DNA of 35,187 nucleotides from Deltaproteobacteria bacterium (lineage in GTDB: Bacteria > Desulfobacterota > Desulfobacteria > Desulfobacterales > B30-G6): the NCBI GenBank assembly GCA_024639645.1, contig JAHEIB010000011.1, positions 1 through 35,187 of the forward strand, given 5' to 3'. This document shows positions 23,824 to 32,465 of this stretch, piece by piece. The translations under genes were made by a program, and so were the position numbers. Each line of letters starts with the position of its first letter. Position 1 is the first letter of the stretch. A model generated the notes under the pieces. The model made no database searches and was not told where the DNA came from. It worked only from the letters and a program-made list of their open reading frames with translations.

Positions 23824-25395
23824 TTATTTCAACAGTTGAATCCGTTGAAGGTGAGGATAGTATGGCTCTTTGGGTGTCCAGGTGTAGTCGACCCGGTCAC
23901 TCATGCCGTAGATCATGTTGAGTCCGAATAACCGAGTGCCGATGGCATCATATTCCATGATTTCATGTATCTGTCTGATCAATTCCGCTCGTTTGGCTTT
24001 GTCCATCTCACGGGTCTGGGCCAGGATCAGTGCATCCATTTCTGCTTTGCGGGGACGGTTGGTGGCTGTCGCGTAATCGCTTGTGCTGAGTACCGACAAC
24101 CACAAACGCAGGTTGGGATCCCGGCTGCCCGGCCACTGGTAGAGTCGCATGTGCCCCAGTCGCTTGTCCCGGTTGCGGGTGTAGGTGGCCGCTGTTCCCT
24201 CTTCGAGTTGCTGCAGCTTTACGGTGATGCCCACCTGCTGCAGGTACTTTTGAATAAGCGCCGCCACCAGGGGGGCATTGGGCACCATGCTTGTGTATGT
24301 GAATGTCAGCGGCATCCCTTTTTTATAGCTCGATTTTGCTAGAAATTCGCGCGCCCTCTGCGGATCATAGGCATAGGCTATTGACGGATCATGCCCCAAT
24401 TCCGCCTTGGTGGCATACAGGTAAAGGGGGTAGCCTTCCCCCAGGAAAATTTTGTCCACGATCTCCTGGCGATTGATGGCATGGCGTATGGCCAGCCCCA
24501 GGTTCCTGTCCATCATCAAGGGATCTGTATTGGGCAAACAGGCAATGCCGATCAGGCTGGGTACCTGGTCACTCTTCTTTATTTTAACGTGCTTGTTGCC
24601 ATTAAGGCGTTTGAGCTGGTGGGGTAGAATCTCGCCCACCAGGTCCAGTTCGCCTGTCTCCAGCATGGCGAGGCGGGTCATGTCATCCGGTATGGTCATG
24701 ATTTTTAAATATTTAAAACTATAACTTTCACCGGGATAGCCTTTGGGCGAATAAAGCGGATAGCCGTCCGCCACCTCCAGGAGAACGTATTCACCGATCC
24801 GGCGCTCGACAAAACGCAGCGAACCGCTCCCCACGGGGTGGGAGCGGAATTTATCCGGACCGACCTTTTCATAATACTTCTTGGAACAGATCCCTATCCA
24901 CATGAGCTCTTCCCAGGGTGCGTAGGCTTCCCAGAAATGAAAAATCAGGGTGTAGTCATCCACGATCTCGATCTCTTCGATTTCGTCAAGCGCGCCTGCC
25001 ATCATGTTGCTGTTTTTGGGGTTGGCGCATTCAGCGTAGGTGAATTTGACGTCATGAGCGGTCACCGGATCGCCGGTGTGGAACCTGGCCCCCTGATACA
25101 TCTCGACCTTGATCTTTTTTCCGTTTTCCAGAACTTGGAACGTCTTGGCCAGCAAACCGATTCGTTCGCCGGTCTCTGGATGCGGAACGATCAGACCTTG
25201 GTTCATCAACAGAATCGCTGGTATGTCGCTTCCAAGTTTCATTTCGAGCATGTTGAGTGTCGAAATATCGTAGCGCATACCCACTTTGATTGTCGCATCG
25301 TCTGCGGCCAAGGCATCTGTAATTGCCGGTAGCACCATTACCGCGATAGCAAACACTACCAAGATTCTAGCTTTATGCATCCGTGGTCGAGCCAT
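23824..25395 (-). CDS. ABC importer substrate-binding protein, family 5
   Basis: Periplasmic receptor of the importer (SBP_bac_5 family, used for oligopeptides, dipeptides, nickel, glutathione and other ligands). From the ATG at 25395, which is preceded by AGGGAGG, it has 523 residues with a signal peptide ending near DALAADD. The mature protein shows GARFHTGDPVTAHDVKFTY, GSGSLRFVERR-type lobe-I features and AIRHAINRQEIVDKIFLG. The ligand is not deducible. Its place behind fatty-acid-type enzymes suggests that the importer may take up their substrate, but this is inference. Confidence 0.93.
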   Translation of the reverse strand: MARPRMHKARILVVFAIAVMVLPAITDALAADDATIKVGMRYDISTLNMLEMKLGSDIPAILLMNQGLIVPHPETGERIGLLAKTFQVLENGKKIKVEMYQGARFHTGDPVTAHDVKFTYAECANPKNSNMMAGALDEIEEIEIVDDYTLIFHFWEAYAPWEELMWIGICSKKYYEKVGPDKFRSHPVGSGSLRFVERRIGEYVLLEVADGYPLYSPKGYPGESYSFKYLKIMTIPDDMTRLAMLETGELDLVGEILPHQLKRLNGNKHVKIKKSDQVPSLIGIACLPNTDPLMMDRNLGLAIRHAINRQEIVDKIFLGEGYPLYLYATKAELGHDPSIAYAYDPQRAREFLAKSSYKKGMPLTFTYTSMVPNAPLVAALIQKYLQQVGITVKLQQLEEGTAATYTRNRDKRLGHMRLYQWPGSRDPNLRLWLSVLSTSDYATATNRPRKAEMDALILAQTREMDKAKRAELIRQIHEIMEYDAIGTRLFGLNMIYGMSDRVDYTWTPKEPYYPHLQRIQLLK

Positions 25396-25430
25396 TGATT
25401 CCTCCCTTGGCAAATCCTCACACCTGGTTA

Positions 25431-25456
25431 GCCGGTCCCGATTTACCGGGACCGGC
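25431..25456 (-). promoter_or_regulatory. Intercistronic GC-rich hairpin
   Basis: Perfect 10-bp stem GCCGGTCCCG/CGGGACCGGC with a 6-base loop between the small lipoprotein gene and the binding-protein gene. No T-run follows on the minus strand. This is more likely an mRNA-stability or attenuation element than a full terminator. Confidence 0.55.
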
Positions 25457-25470
25457 CAATTTATTCATTG

Positions 25471-26007
25471 TTAATAAAACTTGAGTGTTGAAACCATTTC
25501 CAGCAACATTTCCGGTGTAGTGTCTCCGCCCAAGATGGTGGTGCAGCTGATGGTTATGGATTTCCCGTCTTTCACGGCCCACATGCTGCCTGTCTGAAGC
25601 TTGGTCATGCCGTCCACAAACGTCCATTTGTAAGCCAAGGCCAGACCCGGTGTGCCGTCATTTAGTGCGGTCATCTCTTCGGATAGTATTTTAAAACGCT
25701 TGGAGCCGGGATTGGATTCCTCGGCTGATTTTAGAAAGGCGCCTGACTCAAGCTTGGCATCGACGCTAGCGTCTTCCACGTTGACCGTCAGAACGGGAAT
25801 CAGATACGGATTTGGATTTGCTGTACGAAAAATTTCATCTCCCTGCGGAGGCTGCTGTACATAGTTTTCCGGATACTCGACGGAAAAATTGAATTCATTA
25901 TTTACATAGAGGCCTGGTTTTGCCTCTGGAAGTTTAGGGGTACTTGCACACGCTTGCAGCATTACAAAACATCCCAGTACCAACATCACGATGACAACTT
26001 TTTTCAT
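25471..26007 (-). CDS. Small lipoprotein, PsbP-like fold
   Basis: Predicted lipoprotein of 178 residues with lipobox MLQAC (Cys20, then Ala). The mature part begins with FNFSVEYPENYVQQPPQ, a pattern common in PsbP/DUF1795-like domains, and is otherwise beta-rich without recognised motifs. Its ATG overlaps the MerR-type gene stop by four bases, and its AAAGGAG is formed by the last codons of that gene, so translation is coupled. The function is unknown. It could assist ligand capture for the importer, but nothing in the sequence shows this. Confidence 0.82.
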   Translation of the reverse strand: MKKVVIVMLVLGCFVMLQACASTPKLPEAKPGLYVNNEFNFSVEYPENYVQQPPQGDEIFRTANPNPYLIPVLTVNVEDASVDAKLESGAFLKSAEESNPGSKRFKILSEEMTALNDGTPGLALAYKWTFVDGMTKLQTGSMWAVKDGKSITISCTTILGGDTTPEMLLEMVSTLKFY

Positions 26008-26732
26008 TTTTCATCTCCTTTTGTTTGTTTTTCCAATTGATTGATATATTCCCGTGTATCGTTTTGAGCCAGCTTACGAAAAAGAAAAAACAGAAAAATA
26101 CCCATAAGATTCAGGTTGCGAAACCCTTTCTCGGCAAATTTATCTTCTGAAATCTTTCCATACAAATGGTCCGTAAAATTCATAGTTAGATCGGCAACCA
26201 TCCTCTGGAGATAATCCTTGTATCGACGCAGCACTTCCGGGTCAAACCCTGCCTCAGGACCAGTGCCGGCCCGGCCGAACTCCACCATCACCTTGCCGAT
26301 GGCAACATCCTCAGATGAAAAAACTTTTTCCCCGCTGCGAATTTCGGGCGTGACGAGGCCCCACTCTTCGGCTGCTATCAGCCATTTGCGCCCCAGACCC
26401 GTTATGTCCAAAAACTGTTCTTCCCCTTCAACTTCCCGTTGGGCAAGAATGTACCCGACCGGGCTGAAGAATTCACTCTGCATGCGGAAAAAGTGCTCTT
26501 CACTGGGGGATATCTTTTTCAGCCGTTTAAGAATTTTTTTTATAACGGCAAGCGGCAGGAAATGCTTTTCCTGGAGGTCTTTGATAAGCTCGATAATTTC
26601 AATATAGTTTTCACCATAATCCGCCTGGCCTTTGCCGCGTTTGCGTGGTTTGGGCAGGACGCCTTCCCGAAGATAGAACTGGATAGTTTCTTTGGAAACG
26701 CCTGTTCTGCTTATCAATTCTCTTAGTTTCAT
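26004..26732 (-). CDS. MerR-family transcriptional regulator
   Basis: DNA-binding regulator of 242 residues. The N-terminal MerR winged helix reads LRELISRTGVSKETIQFYLREGVLPKPRK (residues 3-31), followed by a helical dimer region with IKDLQEKHFLPLAVIKKILKRL. A long helical effector part (about 75-235) lacks a Cys metal-binding signature. It therefore probably senses an organic ligand such as an acyl-CoA. It lies within the operon, six bases after the acyl-CoA synthetase gene. The dyad at 30615-30643 is a candidate binding site. Confidence 0.88.
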   Translation of the reverse strand: MKLRELISRTGVSKETIQFYLREGVLPKPRKRGKGQADYGENYIEIIELIKDLQEKHFLPLAVIKKILKRLKKISPSEEHFFRMQSEFFSPVGYILAQREVEGEEQFLDITGLGRKWLIAAEEWGLVTPEIRSGEKVFSSEDVAIGKVMVEFGRAGTGPEAGFDPEVLRRYKDYLQRMVADLTMNFTDHLYGKISEDKFAEKGFRNLNLMGIFLFFLFRKLAQNDTREYINQLEKQTKGDEK

Positions 26733-26738
26733 CTTTTT

Positions 26739-28403
26739 CTACACTCGCCTATTCATGAGTTCTTCATCCCGCAATATTTTTCTCAGGATTTTCCCTACTG
26801 CCGACTTCGGCAGTTCATTGCGGAACTCCACTTCTTTAGGTACCTTGTACACGGCAAGTCTCTCCTTACAGAAAGCGATAATTTCCTCTGCCGAGACGGT
26901 TTCTTCAGGTTTCAGGACAACAAATGCTTTTACCGTTTCTCCTCGGTATTCATGGGGTACACCCACAGCAATGGCGTCCAAAACCTTGGGATGCTGATAG
27001 AGCACTTCGTCGATATCCCTGGGGTAAATGTTGTAGCCCCCGGCAATGATCATGTCTTTTTTCCGGTCTACGATATAGAAATATCCCTCTTCATCCATCC
27101 TGGCGATATCGCCGGTGTACAGCCATCCGTCCTTGAGTGCCTCATTCGTTTTTTCAGGGTTTTCCCAGTATTCTTTCATAACTGTGGGGCCCTTTATCAA
27201 CAACTCACCTGGTTCCCCTTGCGGGACTTCAGTTGACCCGGTTTCCAAATCAACCAGCTTCACATCCATACCTGGAAACGGGATGCCGATCGAACCAAAT
27301 TTTTTAAGTCCCATAACCGGGTTGGCAAGCCCCAGGGAAGTGGTTTCGCTCATACCCCACCCTTCGCTGTAAGCAATTCCCAGGTCGCTTACCTGATCGA
27401 TAAGCTCCACCGGGATCGGACCGCCCCCGCTGTTGAGCATATCGATTTTTTTAGACAGGCTAATTTTGGATGCCTTTGGGTGGTTTACAATGGCATTTAT
27501 CATGGTTGGAACCGCCGGCAGGTACAAACTTGTTTCTATCCCCGCCAACAGGTCCATAAACGGGTCTATTTCAAAACGAGGGACCAGAACCATGGTTGCA
27601 CAACTAAGCATAGCCCAGTGCATGCAAATGATGTTGGCATAAACATGAAAAAAGGGAAGCGCACACATGACCATTCTTTTTTCGGGGGTTGAATACGGCA
27701 TTGAAGCGGAACCCCAGTGAAAGCAGCTATATGCTCCGGCCACCATGTTGGCGTGTGTTAATACTGCTCCCTTCGGGATACCAGTTGTTCCACCCGTAAA
27801 CTGTATCATGGCGGCATCTTCGGGTTTTACCTCAATCTTAGGCCTCTTTTTATTGTGGCATCCGGACAGCAATTCAGAAAAATGGTGCCAATCATTATCA
27901 AACTGGAGTGACTCCGGCGTGCTGGTATCAACTCCATCCATGAAGTCAAATACGGATGTGGCAACCACCCTGGGGACATTGATCTCCGAAAGTACCGACT
28001 TTACATTGGGAATGACCATGTCAAAGGTGACGAGGGTCGTTACGCCTGTCTGCTTGATCAATATTTTGAGCTCTTCCGGTGTGTATAGTGGATTGAAATT
28101 GACCACGATCGCGCCCAACGAAAGAACGGCATAATAAGAGATGACGTATTGAGGGATATTGGGGAGATGAAGACCCACACGATCCCCTTTTTTTACGCCT
28201 ATCCTCGAAAAAGCATTGGCCATTCTCAAAGACATTTTCCGCAACTCGGAGAATGTTATTTTCGATCCATAATAGTCGATTGCCGGTTTGTCCGGAAATG
28301 CATTGGAGGGGATTTCCAGCAGAAAATGATCTGGTATGCGAGGGAAACGGTAGCTGGTTTGAACACTGTAGTCATAATGCTGATGCCATATGCGATCTTC
28401 CAT
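26739..28403 (-). CDS. Acyl-CoA synthetase (AMP-forming)
   Basis: Activates a carboxylic acid to its CoA thioester via an acyl-adenylate. The 554-residue protein has the P-loop TGGTTGIPKG (203-212), GWGMSETT (348-355), the hinge region GWLYTGDIARMDEEGYFYIVDRKKDMI, the A8 segment GGYNIYPRDID and the catalytic Lys538 in PKSAVGKILRK. It resembles long- or medium-chain fatty-acid ligases, but chain length or aromatic preference cannot be assigned. AGAGGCG precedes the ATG. It is 11 bases after the dehydrogenase gene. Confidence 0.94.
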   Translation of the reverse strand: MEDRIWHQHYDYSVQTSYRFPRIPDHFLLEIPSNAFPDKPAIDYYGSKITFSELRKMSLRMANAFSRIGVKKGDRVGLHLPNIPQYVISYYAVLSLGAIVVNFNPLYTPEELKILIKQTGVTTLVTFDMVIPNVKSVLSEINVPRVVATSVFDFMDGVDTSTPESLQFDNDWHHFSELLSGCHNKKRPKIEVKPEDAAMIQFTGGTTGIPKGAVLTHANMVAGAYSCFHWGSASMPYSTPEKRMVMCALPFFHVYANIICMHWAMLSCATMVLVPRFEIDPFMDLLAGIETSLYLPAVPTMINAIVNHPKASKISLSKKIDMLNSGGGPIPVELIDQVSDLGIAYSEGWGMSETTSLGLANPVMGLKKFGSIGIPFPGMDVKLVDLETGSTEVPQGEPGELLIKGPTVMKEYWENPEKTNEALKDGWLYTGDIARMDEEGYFYIVDRKKDMIIAGGYNIYPRDIDEVLYQHPKVLDAIAVGVPHEYRGETVKAFVVLKPEETVSAEEIIAFCKERLAVYKVPKEVEFRNELPKSAVGKILRKILRDEELMNRRV

Positions 28404-28414
28404 TTTGCGCCTCT

Positions 28415-29689
28415 TTAATTCCTTTTCTGTCCCTGAAACGGGTTTATCAGAAATGCGGCCTCCTGATATGCCGGCTGGGGATAGGCATAAAACCCTTGGC
28501 CGACGCTTGCACCGGTATTGCCTATTTTAACAAAAGGATCCAGGAATCTCCTAACCTGATCAAGATCACAATCAGCATACAAAAGGTTCCGTTTTTCAGA
28601 TTCGATCTCGGACAGAAACGTGTCGAAGCCTTTTTGGTCCAGCCACCCAAAAGGACCGGAGTCCAATTTTGTGTTGATCATCCAAACCTTATCGATGTCG
28701 ATTGTATTGGCGACGCCATGTTCAGCCAGTTGGATGGCCCTGATGATAATGCCATTGACCAGCACCCTGTAGATTTCGGATTTTGGTTGAGCTGCGGTCA
28801 GAAATTCCGGTCTTCCGTAGGCAGCATCCGGGTAGGTGTAAAACCCTTTCCCCGTTTTGATGCCTAACTCACCTCGGTCGATAAACGGCTGCAAAAGATT
28901 GATCATCAATCGGAAGGAACTGTTTTCCCCCTCAAAACGCAGGTGATCCTGAACACTGTCGTAGGCAACATTCAGCCCCACCAGATCCAATATACCAAAA
29001 GGGCCAATGGGAGCCTGGTGATACTTCATCCAGGCACGGTCTATGTCTTCAAAAGGTTCGTTATATCCGGCAACGAGTGCTGCTGAAGCAAGGTTCAATC
29101 CAGTACTCAGGTTGTTGAACACATACCCCCTGTTTTCCTTGGCAGGTACGAAGGGAACACAATTGAGGCTTTTGACGAACCGCTTGACCACATCCAATGT
29201 GGTCGGTGAAGTTCGTGGCCCGGGAACTACGTCTACCAGGGAGGAACCCAGATGAAAGTGCATGGCTGCGAAACGGTCACCGCGTTTTACGGCGTCCTCA
29301 ATTGTGGAAACCATGAAAGTGGAGGTGTTGGTGGTCATGATGGTCCGGGGTGGGCACAGCTTGTCAAATTGACTATGGACCTGACGTTTCAATTCCAGTT
29401 GTTCAAACACCGATTCGCTTAAAAGGTCCGCATCTTTAACCGCATCTTCGGCAATGGTTTTAAGGTGGATCTGGTTGCGCCCTTTGGTTACCTGGGCTTC
29501 GTCAAAGGACCCGATGGCCACCAAATAATCGCCCAACAGCCTCTGACCATCAGAGGCCCCGTCGAGTGCCGCCGTCGAAATATCGTAAAGCACGGTTTCG
29601 TAACCGGCGATCCCCGCGAGGAGTGAATTGTAACACCCCATGGTTCCAGCACCGGCAAAACAGATCTTTTTTATCTCGTCTACAAGCAC
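28415..29689 (-). CDS. 3-hydroxyacyl-CoA dehydrogenase
   Basis: NAD-dependent beta-oxidation-type enzyme oxidising 3-hydroxyacyl-CoA to 3-ketoacyl-CoA. The 424-residue protein has an N-terminal Rossmann motif GAGTMG (13-18), a substrate/catalytic segment MHFHLGSSLVDVVPG, and two successive C-terminal 3HCDH domains, each ending in a similar GKGFYTYP or GQGFYAYP stretch, which indicates internal duplication. The start codon is GTG at 29689 with AAAGG upstream. There is no enoyl-CoA hydratase or thiolase next to it, so the pathway is not a complete classical beta-oxidation set. Confidence 0.93.
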   Translation of the reverse strand: MLVDEIKKICFAGAGTMGCYNSLLAGIAGYETVLYDISTAALDGASDGQRLLGDYLVAIGSFDEAQVTKGRNQIHLKTIAEDAVKDADLLSESVFEQLELKRQVHSQFDKLCPPRTIMTTNTSTFMVSTIEDAVKRGDRFAAMHFHLGSSLVDVVPGPRTSPTTLDVVKRFVKSLNCVPFVPAKENRGYVFNNLSTGLNLASAALVAGYNEPFEDIDRAWMKYHQAPIGPFGILDLVGLNVAYDSVQDHLRFEGENSSFRLMINLLQPFIDRGELGIKTGKGFYTYPDAAYGRPEFLTAAQPKSEIYRVLVNGIIIRAIQLAEHGVANTIDIDKVWMINTKLDSGPFGWLDQKGFDTFLSEIESEKRNLLYADCDLDQVRRFLDPFVKIGNTGASVGQGFYAYPQPAYQEAAFLINPFQGQKRN

Positions 29690-29745
29690 GTTGCGGCCTT
29701 TCCTGGTCTAATTATCGTATGGCCTCTAACCAAGCAATCCATTGA

Positions 29746-30552
29746 TTAAGTCAATTCCCGAACGGGCTTGCCTTCGACCACCAGGTTAGTGCTGCCTTTC
29801 GTCATGACAGCCGGAAGATATTCTATGATCGGCAGATCAGCCAGAGCGTTGACGATATGATACTGGGTCGGGTTCTGTTCCCAGGTGAGATGCTCCCACT
29901 CAACGGACCCAACCCCAATCTGAGCCGCAGTATATGCATTTTCAGCCGGGAATAACGTGGCCATGGACACTGAAGCACCCACTCCATCAGGCCTGGGAAT
30001 GTATTTCCAACCCATCCAATTGTCTTTGCCCTCCATGTTTTTCTGCAGTTCGGCAATCTCTTCAGCTGAGGGATCGACCAAGTCGGAAACAGTCATGTTC
30101 AAAATGCGATGCGAAAAATGGCTGGCTTTGATCCGCCAGGTTCCGTTCACGATGGAATGGTCCGGGATATCTGCAAAAATCTTTGGGATGCCCTGGACCT
30201 CGCGCCCCATCAGGATTGGATCAGCCAAGTTCTCCCACATCACCAGGGTATAAAAACCCTGCAAATGATCGACCTGGCCTTTGAAAGCAACAGGTGCGTT
30301 AACACCGATCAAATTGTAGCCGTGGCCTGCCAGCCAGTCGACCGACTTGTTGCAGGCATACACCACCGATAGGATGGCATCTTCTGCAACTTCAAAGGGT
30401 TCCGGTATGTAGGCTGCAAGCATTTCCCGGTCGGTTCGATAGGAAATGATCAGGTTGGTGACATCGTGATACCAGCCCGAAGGAACCTTGCCGGTTCGAG
30501 GTCCGAAATGGGCCGGCATCACGTATCGTTCGTCTTGGTTAAATTGAAACAT
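29746..30552 (-). CDS. Acetoacetate decarboxylase-family protein
   Basis: Member of the ADC superfamily, whose archetype decarboxylates acetoacetate through a lysine Schiff base. In this 268-residue protein the equivalent lysine is Lys124 in GREVQGIPKIF, with the preceding Arg-Glu also present. The ATG at 30552 is chosen because GGGGAGG lies nine bases upstream; a GTG at 30570 overlaps that site. Many ADC-like proteins have other activities, so a decarboxylase, hydrolase or lyase acting on a beta-keto acid or related compound is possible. It is the first gene of the ten-gene operon. Confidence 0.88.
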   Translation of the reverse strand: MFQFNQDERYVMPAHFGPRTGKVPSGWYHDVTNLIISYRTDREMLAAYIPEPFEVAEDAILSVVYACNKSVDWLAGHGYNLIGVNAPVAFKGQVDHLQGFYTLVMWENLADPILMGREVQGIPKIFADIPDHSIVNGTWRIKASHFSHRILNMTVSDLVDPSAEEIAELQKNMEGKDNWMGWKYIPRPDGVGASVSMATLFPAENAYTAAQIGVGSVEWEHLTWEQNPTQYHIVNALADLPIIEYLPAVMTKGSTNLVVEGKPVRELT

Positions 30553-30611
30553 GGAATGGAGCCTCCCCACAATTATATGAAAGTGGTACTGGATTATTAA
30601 AAAATCATTAT

Positions 30612-30646
30612 TCTTTATTGACTAAAAATAACTATGTCAATAAGTT
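30612..30646. promoter_or_regulatory. Divergent promoter region with dyad operator
   Basis: TTATTGAC (30615-30622) and GTCAATAA (30636-30643) form an exact dyad with a 13-base spacer. The arms contain a minus-strand -35 TTGACA (30635-30640, with TAAAGA at 30612-30617 after 17 bases) and a plus-strand -35 TTGACT (30618-30623, with TAAGTT at 30641-30646 after 17 bases). A bound regulator could control both the operon and the esterase gene. Confidence 0.5.
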
Positions 30647-30738
30647 TATATTATATTTATAGCATATTATGATAATAGTGCTGCTATGCTGTATGCAATC
30701 TGTGATATATGTTAAATGATGTTCATACACTTGAGAAT

Positions 30739-31686
30739 ATGAAGCTAATTAGAAATTATTGCCGTAATTTTATGTTATTAATTGTCGTATTGGTATGTTG
30801 CTTCGTATCGAGCTGCACTATCAAGGAACCGGCAACCCCTGATAAATCCATCGTACAGATAGGGTCCGGCCAGAGCTGGAGGGCTGTACAATGTGGCCAG
30901 AAAGAACGCTGGTATTTACTCTATGTTCCGACGGCATACGACAATAGTACGCCCTTTCCGCTTGTTTTTAATTTTCACGGTTCGCGCTCCAACCCTATCG
31001 CGCAGCTAAATTACTCTGATTTTAAGAGCGTTGCAGAAAAGAAGGGGTTCATGGCGGTTTTTCCTTTTGGGGAGTATAATAGAAACCTCGGGTTAAACAG
31101 CTGGAACACTGCAGATGATTCGGACGGTGTCGATGATGTGGAATTTGTGCGGATTATTATCGACGATTTGAGCAAAACCTTTTCAATAGATTCAAAAAGA
31201 ATTTATGCAACCGGGTTTTCGGGGGGAGCCCGCATGGTCAGCAAATTGGCCTGTGAGCTTGACGGTATATTGGCAGCGGTTGCCCCCGTAGCCGGGATTC
31301 AGTTTCCAGCCATTTGCCAGGCCTTCCGCGCAGTGCCGATCATTGCATTCCATGGAAAACAAGATGCCGTCAATACCTATGTGCACAGTAGCGACTCACG
31401 TGCTTACTGGAATGCCGGTGTGGAAGATGCCCTTTCAGGATGGGTAGAGAAATTTGAATGCAATCAATATCCAAGAACTGAAAAAATGTCAGATACTGTA
31501 ACCAAAATAGTTTGGGAGAAATGTCGGAATGGGGCAGCAATCAATTTTTATCGCATTGATGACGGAGGACACACATGGCCGGGTTCATCCATTGTTTTGA
31601 CCCAGCCATGGTCTGGCATAACCAATAAGGATATTATCGCCAGCGAATTAATATTGGAGTTTTTCAAGGCACAACCGTTACCGTAA
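30739..31686 (+). CDS. PHB-depolymerase/feruloyl-esterase-like lipoprotein
   Basis: Predicted exported alpha/beta-hydrolase of the LpqC/PHB-depolymerase (CE1-like) group. From the ATG at 30739 the 315-residue protein has a signal peptide and lipobox FVSSC. The hydrolase core shows FPLVFNFHGSRSN, the nucleophile motif GFSGGAR, IIAFHGKQDAVNTY (acidic residue region) and the catalytic His in DGGHTWPGS. An upstream ATG at 30709 is possible but delays the signal peptide. Codon use is more AT-rich than in its neighbours. Possible substrates include polyhydroxybutyrate oligomers or esterified plant phenolics; the sequence does not decide. Confidence 0.85.
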   Translation: MKLIRNYCRNFMLLIVVLVCCFVSSCTIKEPATPDKSIVQIGSGQSWRAVQCGQKERWYLLYVPTAYDNSTPFPLVFNFHGSRSNPIAQLNYSDFKSVAEKKGFMAVFPFGEYNRNLGLNSWNTADDSDGVDDVEFVRIIIDDLSKTFSIDSKRIYATGFSGGARMVSKLACELDGILAAVAPVAGIQFPAICQAFRAVPIIAFHGKQDAVNTYVHSSDSRAYWNAGVEDALSGWVEKFECNQYPRTEKMSDTVTKIVWEKCRNGAAINFYRIDDGGHTWPGSSIVLTQPWSGITNKDIIASELILEFFKAQPLP

Positions 31687-32060
31687 GTTTTTTTAAGATT
31701 CCATAGGCGAGAATGTTACTAAATTTTTTATGATGCACCGGGGTGAATTACATAAGAAGTCTCCACTAATTGAACGCGGCTAAAAAGTGGTGATTACATC
31801 ATTTCTGACGATTTCTTCCGATTGAAGGTTATATAACATAATGAAATATATATATTATTTGATAAAGTTGACATAATTCGCGTGAAGCCTTCACATCATT
31901 GTAGCGATCATTTTGCGATGATTCAGTCTCAAATCAAAAGGCTTAAAATCAATTCTATGCTTATCTATAATTTATTGTGATTGATACCTTAGTGAAGATT
32001 TCAAAAGAAACCTTAAAATAGGGGCAGGGCGATTCCGCTTGAAGGAAGTTGCCCTGCCGT
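31687..32060. other. AT-rich intergenic region, no gene
   Basis: About 370 AT-rich bases with small dyads (GTGAA-gcc-TTCAC near 31883-31895; ATCAT-N6-ATGAT near 31908-31923). No coding frame, tRNA or known RNA was recognised. It ends in the candidate terminator at 32023-32058. Confidence 0.5.
32023..32058 (-). terminator. Candidate terminator after the PilZ gene
   Basis: On the minus strand GGCAGGGC and GCCCTGCC are exact complements, with an inner TTCC/GGAA pairing, then CCTATTTTAA follows. It starts two bases after the PilZ stop codon. The T-run is weak. Confidence 0.55.
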
Positions 32061-32315
32061 TTAAATAAATTTTGCCCCAAATCCTGATAAATCAGACCAG
32101 ACAACCTCCGCGCTCTTCACATCTTTTTTGCTATTGCCATTGAAGGTCATACGGACCTTTTTGCCTTTAGGTAAAGAGTGTTTTCCATCCACGGAAACAC
32201 TTACACCGTAACGACCTATGTTTAGGATTGTTCCAGTATAATCTGAATCATCCACCGAGAAAGTAACATTGCTATTTCAACATTCAATTGTTGAGATATC
32301 GTCTTCATTTTCCAT
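32061..32315 (-). CDS. Small PilZ-domain protein interrupted by in-frame TGA
   Basis: PilZ-like protein, a fold that often binds cyclic di-GMP. From the ATG at 32315, preceded by AAGGA at good spacing, the frame reads MENEDDISTIEC, then TGA (32277-32279), then continues without further stop through NSNVTFSVDDSDYTGTILN and VWSDLSGFGAKF to 32061. The segment after the TGA forms a coherent PilZ beta-barrel whose start would be missing from a downstream start (GTG at 32255, giving 64 residues). The TGA is most simply a CGA-to-TGA nonsense mutation at a position where PilZ proteins often have Arg. Selenocysteine directly after Cys is a less likely alternative, since no clear SECIS-like stem was found. 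It may thus be a pseudogene or a shortened gene. Confidence 0.6.
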
Positions 32316-32465
32316 TAGATGATTCCTTTGTTATATTTTGAATTAGATGCGGATTTGTAGATGAAGTCCTTTCCATAAAAGTAATACAATGTGTTATTTT
32401 AACAAGAATTATTTGCTAAAACAAATTACTTTAAAATCAAAAGTATATGGTTTCAATTCGGGAGT

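Noticed and set aside
30739-31686. Firm assignment of a polyhydroxybutyrate-degradation pathway from the esterase plus the ADC and dehydrogenase genes
   Set aside because: The esterase group also includes feruloyl and other esterases, the ADC family is functionally diverse, and no 3-hydroxybutyrate dehydrogenase or CoA transferase is present.
31687-32060. Small RNA gene in the AT-rich gap
   Set aside because: Only short dyads are visible; no convincing promoter plus terminator pair on one strand supports an RNA gene.
32277-32279. Selenocysteine codon as the default reading of the PilZ TGA
   Set aside because: No convincing SECIS-like stem with a suitable loop was found just downstream and a CGA-to-TGA change explains it more simply; kept only as an alternative to test.
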